Below, piece by piece: positions 7,760-16,709 of a stretch of 34,627 nucleotides of DNA. The stretch's first letter is position 1. Every line of letters begins with the position of its first letter. The position numbers were made by a program, and so were the translations under genes. The notes below the pieces were generated by a model, which was not told the origin of the DNA, ran no database searches, and saw nothing but the letters and a program-made list of their open reading frames with translations. This DNA comes from an uncultured Pseudomonadota bacterium (GTDB lineage Bacteria > Pseudomonadota > Alphaproteobacteria > UBA3830). The stretch spans positions 2,772-37,398 of the forward strand of contig CACWKL010000007.1 of NCBI GenBank assembly GCA_902761495.1, read 5' to 3'.

Positions 7760-9226
7760 CTAACTGTTTAAAAGCTCTCGCAAAATCTCATTAAGCATTT
7801 TCGGATTCGCCTTACCGCCCGTTTTTTTCATCGCTTGACCAATAAAAAATCCGAACAGTTTCTCTTTTCCGCCTTTGTACTCTGCGACTTTATCTTGATT
7901 TTCATCCAGAACAGCCTGCAACGATTTCTTGATCTCGTCCGTTGAGGTAATTTGCTTTAACCCTTTTTCCTCAACAATCACCGATGCCTTTTTCTTTTCG
8001 TTCCACATCAATTCGAGGACTTCTTTCGCGATCTTTCCCGAAATAACGTCGTTTTTAATAAGCATAACCAGCTCAGCGAAATCTTCAGCTGAAATATCAC
8101 TTTCGGAAATAGGTTTGCTCGACTTATTCAATTGAGCGAACAGTTCTCCAAGCAACCAGTTGGACAGCAACTTTGCGACAGATTTATCTGACGTTTTCGT
8201 CGCTGCCAGAGCTTTTTCATAGTAATCAGCAATTTCCATTTCGGATGAAATCAGCTCCGCGTCATACTTCGGAAGATCATAATCCTGTTGCAGCCTTTTC
8301 GACTTCGCATCGGGCAACTCCGGGATCGTTTTCTTCAGCTCATCAATACGCGCTTGTTCCAAAACCAAAGGAGGCAAATCCGGTTCCGGAAAGTATCGAT
8401 AATCCTGCGCGTCTTCCTTCGAACGCATTGTCCTGGTAACGCCTTTTGCACTGTCGAATAACCTCGTTTCCTGATCGACCTCTCCTCCGTTCTCAAGAAT
8501 CTCGATTTGTCTTTCAATTTCATAATTTACAGCCGTTGCCATAAATTTTATGGAGTTCACATTTTTTACCTCGGCACGAGTTCCATACGGAGTACCTGGA
8601 CGATGAACCGAAATATTTACGTCGGCTCTCATGCTACCTTCATCCATGTTCCCGTCGCAAGTTTTCAGATATCTAAGAATCGATCGCAACTTTTGTAAAA
8701 ACATCGCAACTTCCTCGGCGCTACGCATGTCCGGTTCGGTTACGATTTCCATAAGAGCAATTCCCGAACGATTTAAGTCGATAAAGGACTTCGTCGAACT
8801 TTGATCGTGAATACTCTTTCCCGCGTCTTGCTCTATATGAATGTGGTGAATATTAACCCTGCGGGTTCCACCGTCTTCATTTTCAATATCTATATATCCG
8901 CCGCTGACAATCGGATGGAAATACTGAGTGATTTGATATCCCTGCGGTAAGTCTGCGTAAAAATAATTTTTTCTATCGAAGAAAGACACCTTATTTATTT
9001 CCGAGTTTAAGCCGAGTCCTGTTCTGATTGTTTGATCTACGCAAAAAGAATTGATAACCGGAAGAACTCCCGGCAATGCCGCATCAACGAAGGACACATT
9101 TTCATTCGGACTCGCTCCGAATTTCGTTGAGGCACTCGAAAACAATTTCGACTCAGAAATTATCTGTGCGTGAATTTCCAAACCGATAACGACTTCCCAT
9201 TTTCCTGATTCTGTTTCAATATACAT
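7760..9226 (-). CDS. gatB: Asp-tRNA(Asn)/Glu-tRNA(Gln) amidotransferase subunit B
   Basis: GatB binds the misacylated tRNA and activates its side-chain carboxylate in the GatCAB amidotransferase, which makes Gln-tRNA and/or Asn-tRNA in bacteria lacking the direct synthetases. The 488-aa product has the expected start (WEVVIGLEIHAQ), the kinase-like core (YFYADLPQGYQITQY, MEIVTEPDMRSAEE, DYRYFPEPDLPP) and the C-terminal YqeY-like tail (LFGFFIGQAMKKTGGKANP). ATG at 9226 overlaps the gatA stop (TAATG), with AAAGGAG eight bases upstream. gatC is not in the window. The identification is secure. Confidence 0.98.
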   Translation of the reverse strand: MYIETESGKWEVVIGLEIHAQIISESKLFSSASTKFGASPNENVSFVDAALPGVLPVINSFCVDQTIRTGLGLNSEINKVSFFDRKNYFYADLPQGYQITQYFHPIVSGGYIDIENEDGGTRRVNIHHIHIEQDAGKSIHDQSSTKSFIDLNRSGIALMEIVTEPDMRSAEEVAMFLQKLRSILRYLKTCDGNMDEGSMRADVNISVHRPGTPYGTRAEVKNVNSIKFMATAVNYEIERQIEILENGGEVDQETRLFDSAKGVTRTMRSKEDAQDYRYFPEPDLPPLVLEQARIDELKKTIPELPDAKSKRLQQDYDLPKYDAELISSEMEIADYYEKALAATKTSDKSVAKLLSNWLLGELFAQLNKSSKPISESDISAEDFAELVMLIKNDVISGKIAKEVLELMWNEKKKASVIVEEKGLKQITSTDEIKKSLQAVLDENQDKVAEYKGGKEKLFGFFIGQAMKKTGGKANPKMLNEILRELLNS

Positions 9227-10677
9227 TAGTCAATCTCCTTTAGTGATGGAAATTTCGCTCCCGCTTCCAGAACGCTTCCAAGCTGAATTAATCTTTCTTC
9301 CATGAAATGAGGTGCTAGCAGCTGCAATCCCAACGGTTTTTGATCTTTGTCCAAGCAAATCGGAACAGACATTCCCGGAACTCCCGCAATATTTGCCGTA
9401 ACCGTTAAGACATCATTCAGATACATCGTCACAGGATCTTTCGGTTCGTTGTCTAAACTGAATGCGCTGCTGAGAGTGGTCGGCGCAAGCAAAGCATCAA
9501 CCTTTTGGAACACATCGTTAAATTCATGGTAAATAATTTTTCTGACCTTCAACGCCCGCATGTAGTAAGCATCAAAATATCCCGCCGACAATACGTAAGT
9601 TCCTATCAAAATTCTTCTTTTCACCTCGTTGCCAAAACCTTGATCTCGAGTATTCTCGTACATTTCGTTCAGAGTTTTTCCCTCAGCTCGAAAACCGTAC
9701 CTCACCCCGTCATATCGAGCTAAGTTTGCAGATGATTCCGCCGGTTGGATTATATAATAAGCTGGCAGAGAATACTTCGATGAAGGCAGAGACACATCTA
9801 CTACCTCCGCTCCGGCATCTTTTAAAATCTGTGCTCCTTTTTTCCACGCATCGACGACATCCTGCTGAATTCCGTCAACCAAAAATTCTTTCGGAATACC
9901 GATTTTCATTCCTCTTACAGACTTGCCTGCAAAAGATTCGAAATCAGGAACAGGAATGTTTGCGGAAGTTGAATCTTTTTCATCATACCCCGCAATTGCT
10001 TTTAAAAATACCGCAGCATCTTTAACCGTTTTTGTTAAAACACCGCCCTGATCTAAAGATGAAGCCATGGCGATCATCCCGTATCTAGAACATCTTCCGT
10101 AGGTTGGCTTCAACCCTACGATTCCCGTAAACGCTGCCGGTTGCCTGATCGACCCACCGGTGTCCGATCCTGTTGCTGCCGCACAAAGATGCCCACAAAC
10201 CGCCGCTGCAGATCCTCCCGACGAACCGCCTGGAACCAATCTTTCACTGATTTTCCATGGGTTGAGAACTTTCCCAAAATAACTGGTAGAATTCGTCGAA
10301 CCCATTGCAAACTCATCCATGTTCGTTTTACCCAAAAACACGGCGCCGGCATCCAACAACTTCTGAGTAATGGTCGACTCATAAGGCGGAACAAAATTCG
10401 ACAACATCTTCGATGCGGAAGTCGTGCGAATTCCCTTCGTTATAAACATATCCTTGATGCCCAACGGAATTCCCTCAAGATCTCCTGCCGTATTATTCGC
10501 AATCTTTTCATCAGATTGCTTAGCTGCTTGTAAAGCCTTATCCGCGCAAACTGTAATATAAGCGTTCAGATTTTTGTATTTCTCGATTCTTTCCAAAAAA
10601 CATTTCGTCAGTTCAACTGAAGAGAATTTTTTCTTTAGCAAATTAGCCTTTATTTCACATAACGATAAATGATACAT
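9226..10677 (-). CDS. gatA: Asp-tRNA(Asn)/Glu-tRNA(Gln) amidotransferase subunit A
   Basis: GatA is the amidase that releases ammonia from glutamine for the GatCAB complex. The 483-aa product has the Ser-cisSer-Lys triad of the amidase-signature family: Lys in GIKDMF (about residue 75), and the Ser residues in SDTGGSIRQPAAFTG and VPGGSSGGSAAAV. Length is normal. ATG at 10677 has AGAGG seven bases upstream. It overlaps gatB, forming a coupled pair, and lies 74 bases after xerD on the same strand. gatC would normally be close by but is not seen. The identification is secure. Confidence 0.98.
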   Translation of the reverse strand: MYHLSLCEIKANLLKKKFSSVELTKCFLERIEKYKNLNAYITVCADKALQAAKQSDEKIANNTAGDLEGIPLGIKDMFITKGIRTTSASKMLSNFVPPYESTITQKLLDAGAVFLGKTNMDEFAMGSTNSTSYFGKVLNPWKISERLVPGGSSGGSAAAVCGHLCAAATGSDTGGSIRQPAAFTGIVGLKPTYGRCSRYGMIAMASSLDQGGVLTKTVKDAAVFLKAIAGYDEKDSTSANIPVPDFESFAGKSVRGMKIGIPKEFLVDGIQQDVVDAWKKGAQILKDAGAEVVDVSLPSSKYSLPAYYIIQPAESSANLARYDGVRYGFRAEGKTLNEMYENTRDQGFGNEVKRRILIGTYVLSAGYFDAYYMRALKVRKIIYHEFNDVFQKVDALLAPTTLSSAFSLDNEPKDPVTMYLNDVLTVTANIAGVPGMSVPICLDKDQKPLGLQLLAPHFMEERLIQLGSVLEAGAKFPSLKEID

Positions 10678-10751
10678 AAATTAACCTCTGCAAACTTTCG
10701 CTATGATAAATAATTTTACGGAAAAATGAAAGGTATGTATCGATTTTGAGA

Positions 10752-11639
10752 TTATCTGACAGACTTTCTTGTGAGATGTTTATCACTTAACGGATGATAT
10801 TCGTTAACCACCCCTTTTAATCTCGCCCGACTTACGTGGGTATAGATTTCAGTGGTCGATATACTTTCATGTCCGAGCATTTTTTTCACACTTAGAAGAT
10901 CCGCGCCGTGATCCAAAACATGAGTCGCAAAAGCGTGCCTCAAAACATGTGGAGACACTTTTTCCGGGTCTACTCCCGACATAGCCGCCACATCTTTTAT
11001 TATCTGAAATATTCTCTGGCGAGTAATGTGTTTTTCTGGATTTTTTGAAGGAAACAGCCAAACCGAAAATGGTTTTATCTCGTTCCATTGTTTCAATAAT
11101 TCAATAACCTGGTGAGTAACAGGAACTATTCTTTCTTTTCTGCCCTTTCCGAATATGCGAATAAATTTATCCTCCACAAAGGAATTCATTTTCAAAGAAA
11201 TCAGCTCACTGACTCGCAATCCGCTGCCGTACAAAAGATACAAGATCAGGTCCGCGCGTATTTGCTCTTCCAACGGCAAAGTCGAAGTTGATTCCCGAAG
11301 CTTTTTCACTGCGTCTTCACTTATTATTTTCGGAAGAGCCCGACAAGATTTCGGCTGACGAATAAAGGTCATCGGATTTTTTTCAATCAACTCTTCCGCC
11401 ACCAAAAATCGAAAAAATTGTTTCAATGCCGAAACTTTTCTTTTTATCGTAGATACCTGAAAATTCTTGTTCTTCAGAATTTCGAGATAACCGGCAACTT
11501 TTTCTTCCGTAATCTCAACATTTATGTCGACATGAGCCAAAAAATCCTGCAAATCCGAGAAATAAGACTCAACCGTATTCTTGGAGACGTTTCTCTCGCT
11601 TTTCAAATATTCCAAAAACAATTCAAGATAGTTATGCAT
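10752..11639 (-). CDS. xerD: Site-specific tyrosine recombinase XerD
   Basis: XerC and XerD resolve chromosome dimers at dif, activated by FtsK, which is also encoded in this window at 13850. The product (295 aa from ATG at 11639) has an N-terminal SAM-like core-binding domain and the catalytic set: Arg in SGLRVSEL, Lys in FGKGRKER, HVLRHAFATH, LGHESISTTEIYTH with the nucleophilic Tyr. The block HVLRHAFATHVLDHGADL is closer to XerD than XerC. A TTG start 18 codons upstream is possible but adds an untypical extension. The chosen ATG overlaps the end of the 44-aa upstream gene, which explains the weak ribosome binding site. Confidence 0.92.
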   Translation of the reverse strand: MHNYLELFLEYLKSERNVSKNTVESYFSDLQDFLAHVDINVEITEEKVAGYLEILKNKNFQVSTIKRKVSALKQFFRFLVAEELIEKNPMTFIRQPKSCRALPKIISEDAVKKLRESTSTLPLEEQIRADLILYLLYGSGLRVSELISLKMNSFVEDKFIRIFGKGRKERIVPVTHQVIELLKQWNEIKPFSVWLFPSKNPEKHITRQRIFQIIKDVAAMSGVDPEKVSPHVLRHAFATHVLDHGADLLSVKKMLGHESISTTEIYTHVSRARLKGVVNEYHPLSDKHLTRKSVR

Positions 11640-11766
11640 TTCGCTGTATCTTAATTTCCTTAATAACTTCGAGAGAATTCGCGGGAATTCCAATGGACAA
11701 ATAAATTCCCAATCCGATTAAGGCGATCAACCCGAGTGCTCCCAAAAACATAAAAAAAGATTTCAT
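11632..11766 (-). CDS. 44-aa membrane peptide overlapping xerD
   Basis: A small open frame from ATG at 11766 ends in TAA at 11632 and overlaps the xerD start by eight bases (ATGCATAA). The product has one transmembrane segment (FMFLGALGLIALIGLGIYL) and a short charged tail (EVIKEIKIQR). AAAGAG abuts the first ATG, and a second ATG five codons on is an alternative start. The hydrophobic pattern and the overlap suggest a real gene that provides translational coupling for xerD. I recognise no family. Confidence 0.5.
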   Translation of the reverse strand: MKSFFMFLGALGLIALIGLGIYLSIGIPANSLEVIKEIKIQRNA

Positions 11767-11770
11767 CTCT

Positions 11771-11798
11771 TTACCATAGTACAAATAAACCGTATAAT
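11771..11798 (+). promoter_or_regulatory. Putative promoter for the corC-ftsK gene string
   Basis: TTACCA (11771-11776) and a perfect TATAAT (11793-11798) are separated by 16 bases and lie upstream of the first plus-strand gene. A 13-base palindrome, ATAATG-A-CATTAT (11794-11806), overlaps the -10 box and could be an operator. Prediction by eye only. Confidence 0.4.
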
Positions 11799-11811
11799 GA
11801 CATTATTATAG
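11794..11811. repeat. Palindromic element resembling the IS630-flanking sequence
   Basis: ATAATGACATTAT matches the reverse complement of the sequence at 664-675 over 12 contiguous bases, and the similarity continues as TATA on the far side of one mismatch. It may be a leftover IS630 end or a shared regulatory palindrome. It sits in the divergent region between the xerD-side genes and the corC-like gene. Confidence 0.3.
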
Positions 11812-11911
11812 TGTGAGGAACAGAAAAGTACTACATGCCAGAATGTCGATTATGTAATTTTTTTGTTTTAGCTGGTTTCAACGTTTTTCATTTCAAAAAA
11901 GAGAGCTTCGA

Positions 11912-13222
11912 ATGATACATGTGTTATTCGTTGTTGTGACGTTGGTGCTGTTATGTACAGCGGCTTTCTTGTCCGGGTCAGAAACGGCAATTACCGGATC
12001 TTCCAGGGCGTATTTGTTTCATCTCGCCAAAAAAGGCGATAAAAGAGCCAAGAAAGTGCTCGATTTGCAGGAAGACATGTCGTTATCTATCGAGACGATC
12101 CTGATGTTGAATCAGATTATACTTTTCCTGATTCCAACGTTTACTGCTTGGTATTCTTTTCATCTAACTCCGGCACAAAGCACGATTTGCACTTCATCTA
12201 TCGCTATTTTGATTGTAATTTACGCCGAAATTTGTCCGAAACTTCTCGCAATAAGATTTATAATTCCATTTGCGCTTTTTGCCGCTCCTGCTATCAAAAT
12301 TCTGGTATCGACTTTGAAAGGGTTAACTCGAATTCTGGAAGAATGTGCGAAAATTTCCCTGCGACTTGTAGGAATTAATATCGATGTTCAGCAAACTGCA
12401 GATCAATCTGATGAAGAACTTCGCGGAGCAATTGAAATGCATTCCTCGGAAGGTGATGAAGAAGAGGAAGAGCAAAAAAAAACAATGCTGAAAAGCATCT
12501 TGGACCTTGAAAATGTCTACGTCAATCAGGCGATGGTTCACCGCAGACATATGAGAACCATAGACATTTCCCTGCCGGTGGCGAAAATCGCGAAAGAAAT
12601 TTCGAGCTGTCCTTTTTCGAGAATACCTCTTTGGAAAGACAGTCCCGAAAATATTGTCGGAGTTCTGAAAGCAAAGACCTTTTTCAAAGCTTTACAGATG
12701 AACAACGGAGATTTTTCGAAAATTAAGATTTCCAATTTAATATCGCCCCCTTGGTATATTCCGGAAACAACTTCCCTCATGGATCAGCTGGAGAATTTTC
12801 GAAAGAAAAGAGAGCATTTTGCGTTGATCGTGGATGAATACGGAGATCTTCTCGGATGTATTACGTTGGAAGATATTTTGGAAGAAATCGTCGGAGAAAT
12901 CGTAGACGAATACGATAACAAAGAAATCGCTGACGATGTAAAAGTCCAACCGGACGGAAGTTTCATGGTAAACGGAGCCACACCGATCAGAGATTTAAAC
13001 CGTCAATTCGGGTGGAATGTTCCAGAGAAAAATGCAACTACGATTGCCGGATATGTTATGTATGAAACAAGAAAAATTCCGGATATCGGGCAGGTTTATG
13101 TCCTGGCCGGGCTGAAATTGGAAATTCTACGTCGCCAAAGAAACCAAATTGTATTGATGAAAATTACCCCTCAGTCTACGCAACAAAATACTTCGGAAAA
13201 TACCAAAGTTGTTGAAAATTAA
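11912..13222 (+). CDS. HlyC/CorC (CNNM) family membrane protein with CBS pair
   Basis: The 436-aa product has the CNNM/DUF21 membrane domain (about residues 1-140, beginning FLSGSETAITGSSRAYLFHL), a CBS pair (about 200-320, with FALIVDEYGDLLGCITLEDI) and a C-terminal CorC_HlyC domain (VQPDGSFMVNGATPIRDLNR). Family members are linked to magnesium/cobalt efflux and cation homeostasis at the inner membrane; the name hemolysin is historical. An acidic linker (EGDEEEEEQKK) precedes the CBS part and is encoded next to an A9 run. It is first in a plus-strand string with the zinc-ribbon protein, ftsK and lolA. Family is sure; substrate is not. Confidence 0.9.
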   Translation: MIHVLFVVVTLVLLCTAAFLSGSETAITGSSRAYLFHLAKKGDKRAKKVLDLQEDMSLSIETILMLNQIILFLIPTFTAWYSFHLTPAQSTICTSSIAILIVIYAEICPKLLAIRFIIPFALFAAPAIKILVSTLKGLTRILEECAKISLRLVGINIDVQQTADQSDEELRGAIEMHSSEGDEEEEEQKKTMLKSILDLENVYVNQAMVHRRHMRTIDISLPVAKIAKEISSCPFSRIPLWKDSPENIVGVLKAKTFFKALQMNNGDFSKIKISNLISPPWYIPETTSLMDQLENFRKKREHFALIVDEYGDLLGCITLEDILEEIVGEIVDEYDNKEIADDVKVQPDGSFMVNGATPIRDLNRQFGWNVPEKNATTIAGYVMYETRKIPDIGQVYVLAGLKLEILRRQRNQIVLMKITPQSTQQNTSENTKVVEN

Positions 13223-13268
13223 TTTGTGAATATCTATAATCAAACTGCGGCGTTTGGGGAATTTACTT

Positions 13269-13847
13269 ATGATCGTGGTCTGTCCAAATTGTTCCAGTAA
13301 ATATTCCGTGCATTCTGAAGCAATTGGCGGAGGGAAGCTGGTTCGTTGTGCTGTGTGCGGATTGACTTGGCAACAGAGTCCTGTAAAAGAGAAAAATCCA
13401 AAAGATTCACGTGGTCTGTTTATGTCTATCTTTTACTGGTTTGTCGTTTTTATCACGATATTTCCGATTTTGTTTGCACCAAAGACCATATCAAAATATT
13501 GGCCAGCGTCGGCGTCTTTTTACAGAATTATCGGAATGAGTGATTCGCAAAACCAAGAGGCTTTTTCAGTGAAGAATGTCTCCAGCTTTTTTGTAAAAAG
13601 GAACGGAAATCTCTACATGGGAATCAAGGGAGAGTTGAGCAATATCTCCAACGAGGTACAAATGGTTCCGAGATTGGTCATAAGCTTGAAGGACGATAAC
13701 ACCTCCAATTTGTCTTTTCAAACTTCATGGACGCACAGATTGAATTATAAAAAATTACTTCCAAATCAAAAAATAATCTTTGAAACAGATTTGAGGAGCG
13801 TACCTTACACGAACTTGATTTGTGATATTAAATTGAACACATTGTAA
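13269..13847 (+). CDS. MJ0042-type zinc-ribbon membrane protein
   Basis: The product (192 aa from ATG at 13269, with GGGGAA seven bases upstream) starts with a zinc ribbon of two CxxC pairs: CPNCSSKYSV and RCAVCGLTW. This matches the short MJ0042 ribbon common at the N-terminus of alphaproteobacterial proteins. A transmembrane segment follows (about residues 50-70, FYWFVVFITIFPILFAP), then a beta-rich domain of about 120 residues, probably periplasmic. A TTG five codons upstream is a less likely start. It lies three bases before ftsK. The function is not established; a regulatory or envelope role is an inference. Confidence 0.82.
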   Translation: MIVVCPNCSSKYSVHSEAIGGGKLVRCAVCGLTWQQSPVKEKNPKDSRGLFMSIFYWFVVFITIFPILFAPKTISKYWPASASFYRIIGMSDSQNQEAFSVKNVSSFFVKRNGNLYMGIKGELSNISNEVQMVPRLVISLKDDNTSNLSFQTSWTHRLNYKKLLPNQKIIFETDLRSVPYTNLICDIKLNTL

Positions 13848-13849
13848 GC

Positions 13850-16009
13850 ATGCAACAGAATCAGTACAAAATTTTTTCTTTGATCTCAAGTCTGTATTTC
13901 AGGCTTGTAGAATTTTTTGGAGTCTGTGTATTTTTCGTAGCACTGGCCACCCTGGTTGCGCTGGTTTCATACTGTCCGGAAGATCCTTCTTTGAACACCG
14001 CCATTGATGGATTCGTTTCAAATCTGCTTTCTTCCCCCGGAAGTTATTATTCCGACCTGATGATGCAGTTTTTCGGAAGATCGTCCTATTTATTTTCATT
14101 TATTTTAATGTCATTTGGATATCAGCTGATCGAGTATCATGTCGTTTCGTATTTCAGAATTATCTGCGGAATTTTTTCCTGTATCCTCGTTGCAACTTTC
14201 TTCAGTTTGATTCACTGGAATAATTTTGCCGGAGTAGTTGGTTCCATTTCAAAGAAATACCTAAATATATACGGCGGCGAAATTTTTAGAACCTACGAAA
14301 TTTATTTCAGCATTCTCATCGGGATTTTATTTTTATGCACATTTTTATTAGCAATCAGATTTCATTTCTCAACCATAAAAGAATGCTTCCTGTATTTCAA
14401 AAATTCGGTCGTGAAAAATGAAGAGAAAATACAAGAATTCTCGCCTTCAGTTCAGATTACAAGAAAGTCCGAAACGAAAAAGCCGAGCCCGAAAAGGAAA
14501 CCGAGAATTTCCGAGACGATTACGAGCAAATTCGTATTGCCCTCCATCAGTTTGCTGTCGGAGCCGAAATTTAACGGAGAAAAATTATCCGATTCTGACC
14601 TCAAAGCACGTTCCGAAAATTTAACAAAAGTTTTGGCTGATTTCGGAATAAAAGGAGAGATCGTCGGAGTCAGTCCCGGGCCTGTCGTAACTCTATACGA
14701 ATTAACCCCCGCCGCCGGAATAAAATCGTCCCGCGTAATCGGATTAGCCAGCGACATCGCCAGATACATGAGCGCTATTTCCGCTCGAGTCTCGGTAATT
14801 CCCGGAAAAAATGCCCTAGGAATCGAACTTCCGAACTTGAAAAGGCAAACGGTGTATCTCAGAGAAATTTTGGAATCAAATGCCTACAGTCGCAGCACTG
14901 CAGCGCTACCGATTTCTTTGGGAAAGGATATATCCGGTGACCCGATGGTAGTCGATCTCTCGAAAATGCCGCATTTGTTGATCGCGGGAACGACAGGATC
15001 GGGAAAATCTGTTGGTATCAACGCCATGATTATGTCCCTACTTTATCGATTGCCACCGGAAAAATGCAAATTCATAATGGTCGATCCGAAAATGCTGGAA
15101 TTGTCCGTCTATGATGACATCCCACACTTGCTGACTCCCGTTGTAACCGATCCGAAAAAAGCTGTTGTAGCGCTGAAATGGGCAGTAAAAGAAATGGAAT
15201 CGCGTTATAAAGCGATGTCCAAAATCGGAGTCAGAAATATCGAAAACTATAACGCAAAATTGACATCACTGAAATCTTCTGGAGAGAATATTACTAGGAG
15301 AGTTCAGACAGGCTTCAATCCGGAAACAGGCGCGCCTGTTTATGAAAATCAGAAAATGGAAATGAAACTATTTCCTTACATCGTCATCATCGTCGATGAG
15401 ATGGCCGACCTTATGTTGGTCGCGGGAAAAGATATCGAAGTCGCGGTTCAAAGATTGGCGCAAATGGCAAGAGCAGCGGGAATTCATTTGATCATGGCAA
15501 CTCAGAGACCGTCTGTTGACGTTATTACAGGAACAATTAAGGCGAACTTCCCGACTCGAATAAGTTTCCAAGTCAGTTCAAAGATAGACAGCCGAACCAT
15601 TTTGGGAGAGCAGGGGGCAGAACAATTGCTTGGACAAGGAGATATGCTGTATATGTCTTCAGGAGGTCGAACAACTCGTGTTCACTGCCCGTTCGTAAGC
15701 GATGGTGAGGTTGAAAAAATCACAAATTCACTTCGCGAACAAGGTGAGCCGCAATATATTGAGGACGTTTTGGAAGATGACGAGGGCTTGTCAGACAGTT
15801 CTTCAAATGAAGGAGTAAATGAAAACGATCCGCTTTATCAAGAAGCTGTTGATCTCATCATGAGAGAAGGAAAAGCCTCCACCAGCTTTATCCAAAGACA
15901 TTTAAAGATCGGATATAACCGTGCGGCGCGAATTATCGATATGATGGAAAGTGCTGGAATCGTTTCTGCTGCAAATCATGTTGGAAAAAGGGAAATATTA
16001 GGGCGATGA
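13850..16009 (+). CDS. ftsK: DNA translocase FtsK
   Basis: FtsK anchors at the division septum and pumps chromosomal DNA, activating XerCD at dif. The 719-aa product has about four N-terminal membrane segments (residues 20-170), a short basic linker (190-230) and the translocase motor with Walker A GTTGSGKS (380-387) and Walker B IVIIVDEMADLM. The C-terminal gamma winged helix (YQEAVDLIMREGKASTSF) reads KOPS-type orienting sequences. The linker is much shorter than in E. coli, as in many alphaproteobacteria. It overlaps lolA by four bases (ATGA). XerD is encoded divergently nearby, so two parts of the dimer-resolution machinery are close together. Confidence 0.97.
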   Translation: MQQNQYKIFSLISSLYFRLVEFFGVCVFFVALATLVALVSYCPEDPSLNTAIDGFVSNLLSSPGSYYSDLMMQFFGRSSYLFSFILMSFGYQLIEYHVVSYFRIICGIFSCILVATFFSLIHWNNFAGVVGSISKKYLNIYGGEIFRTYEIYFSILIGILFLCTFLLAIRFHFSTIKECFLYFKNSVVKNEEKIQEFSPSVQITRKSETKKPSPKRKPRISETITSKFVLPSISLLSEPKFNGEKLSDSDLKARSENLTKVLADFGIKGEIVGVSPGPVVTLYELTPAAGIKSSRVIGLASDIARYMSAISARVSVIPGKNALGIELPNLKRQTVYLREILESNAYSRSTAALPISLGKDISGDPMVVDLSKMPHLLIAGTTGSGKSVGINAMIMSLLYRLPPEKCKFIMVDPKMLELSVYDDIPHLLTPVVTDPKKAVVALKWAVKEMESRYKAMSKIGVRNIENYNAKLTSLKSSGENITRRVQTGFNPETGAPVYENQKMEMKLFPYIVIIVDEMADLMLVAGKDIEVAVQRLAQMARAAGIHLIMATQRPSVDVITGTIKANFPTRISFQVSSKIDSRTILGEQGAEQLLGQGDMLYMSSGGRTTRVHCPFVSDGEVEKITNSLREQGEPQYIEDVLEDDEGLSDSSSNEGVNENDPLYQEAVDLIMREGKASTSFIQRHLKIGYNRAARIIDMMESAGIVSAANHVGKREILGR

Positions 16010-16632
16010 AGATTTTAAATTTATTAATTTTGGTATTTCTGAATTTCGTATGCTGCGCCAAGGGCTATCAAAAACCAACTGCAACTGGACAAAAAATTGA
16101 TTGGATCGCAAAAATAGAGGATTATTTCAACAGCAAATTGACCTCCTCCGTACAGTCTGATTTTACGCAAATCGGCAGTCGCGGAGGCATTTCCACGGGA
16201 AAGATCTTCTTGCAAAGAAAAGAAGGATTGATGAAGTTATATTACAATGATCCGAATCCGAATGTCGTTATCGTCAAAGATTATAAACTTACTCATTTCG
16301 ATCGCGATCTGAAAGAAAAAACAGTTATTACGGTTTACTCATCTCCGCTGGCGTTTTTTTTGGAGAAAAAAGTAGATTTGAAAAAAAACGTGAAAGTTGT
16401 ATCGCAAGATGAGTCGTCGGATTCCGTCACTATCACTTTAAAAAAGAACGGAGATGAAGACGAAGGCGCGATCACATTGCTGTTTTCAAAAGATCCGTTT
16501 CGGCTCAGAGGCTGGGTAATTTTAGAGAATAATAATTACGGCCGCCAAACCCAGATAATTTTGGAAAACACTCAGTTCAAGGCAGAGTTCGATGACAAAG
16601 AATTCGACAGATTTTCGTTAGTTGACAGCTAA
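16006..16632 (+). CDS. lolA: Outer-membrane lipoprotein carrier protein LolA
   Basis: LolA ferries lipoproteins across the periplasm to the outer membrane. The 208-aa product has a signal peptide (MKILNLLILVFLNFVCCAKG) and the LolA fold pattern: an early helix, SVQSDFTQIGSRGGISTGKI, then the LMKLYYNDPNPNVVIV strands. Length and the ATGA overlap with ftsK agree with the common ftsK-lolA order. A diderm envelope with sorted lipoproteins is implied, consistent with the lipoprotein at 30508. Ten bases after its stop lies the ATG of the phase-variable acyltransferase. Confidence 0.9.
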   Translation: MKILNLLILVFLNFVCCAKGYQKPTATGQKIDWIAKIEDYFNSKLTSSVQSDFTQIGSRGGISTGKIFLQRKEGLMKLYYNDPNPNVVIVKDYKLTHFDRDLKEKTVITVYSSPLAFFLEKKVDLKKNVKVVSQDESSDSVTITLKKNGDEDEGAITLLFSKDPFRLRGWVILENNNYGRQTQIILENTQFKAEFDDKEFDRFSLVDS

Positions 16633-16644
16633 GAAGAAAAAGAT

Positions 16645-16668
16645 GAACAGAACAGAACAGAACAGAAC
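16645..16668 (+). repeat. GAACA pentanucleotide repeat, 4.8 copies, at the 5' end of the acyltransferase
   Basis: Four full GAACA units plus GAAC start inside the ATG at 16643. In its present length, translation from that ATG gives MNRTEQNRT and stops at 16670-16672. Adding one unit, or removing two, would join the ATG to the acyltransferase frame and yield MNRTE...RNQTFQYLEAIG. This is the arrangement of a slipped-strand phase-variation tract. Confidence 0.88.
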
Positions 16669-16709
16669 GTAACCAAACATTTCAGTATCTTGAAGCAATT
16701 GGCATATTG

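Noticed and set aside
10141..10533. 130-codon plus-strand open frame inside gatA
   Set aside because: Shadow of conserved gatA; composition rich in Arg and Cys as expected for a complement frame.
12473..12482. A9 run in the corC-like gene as a phase-variation tract
   Set aside because: Long A runs are common in AT-rich genomes, it encodes a conserved-type acidic/Lys linker, and the gene is a housekeeping membrane protein in frame.
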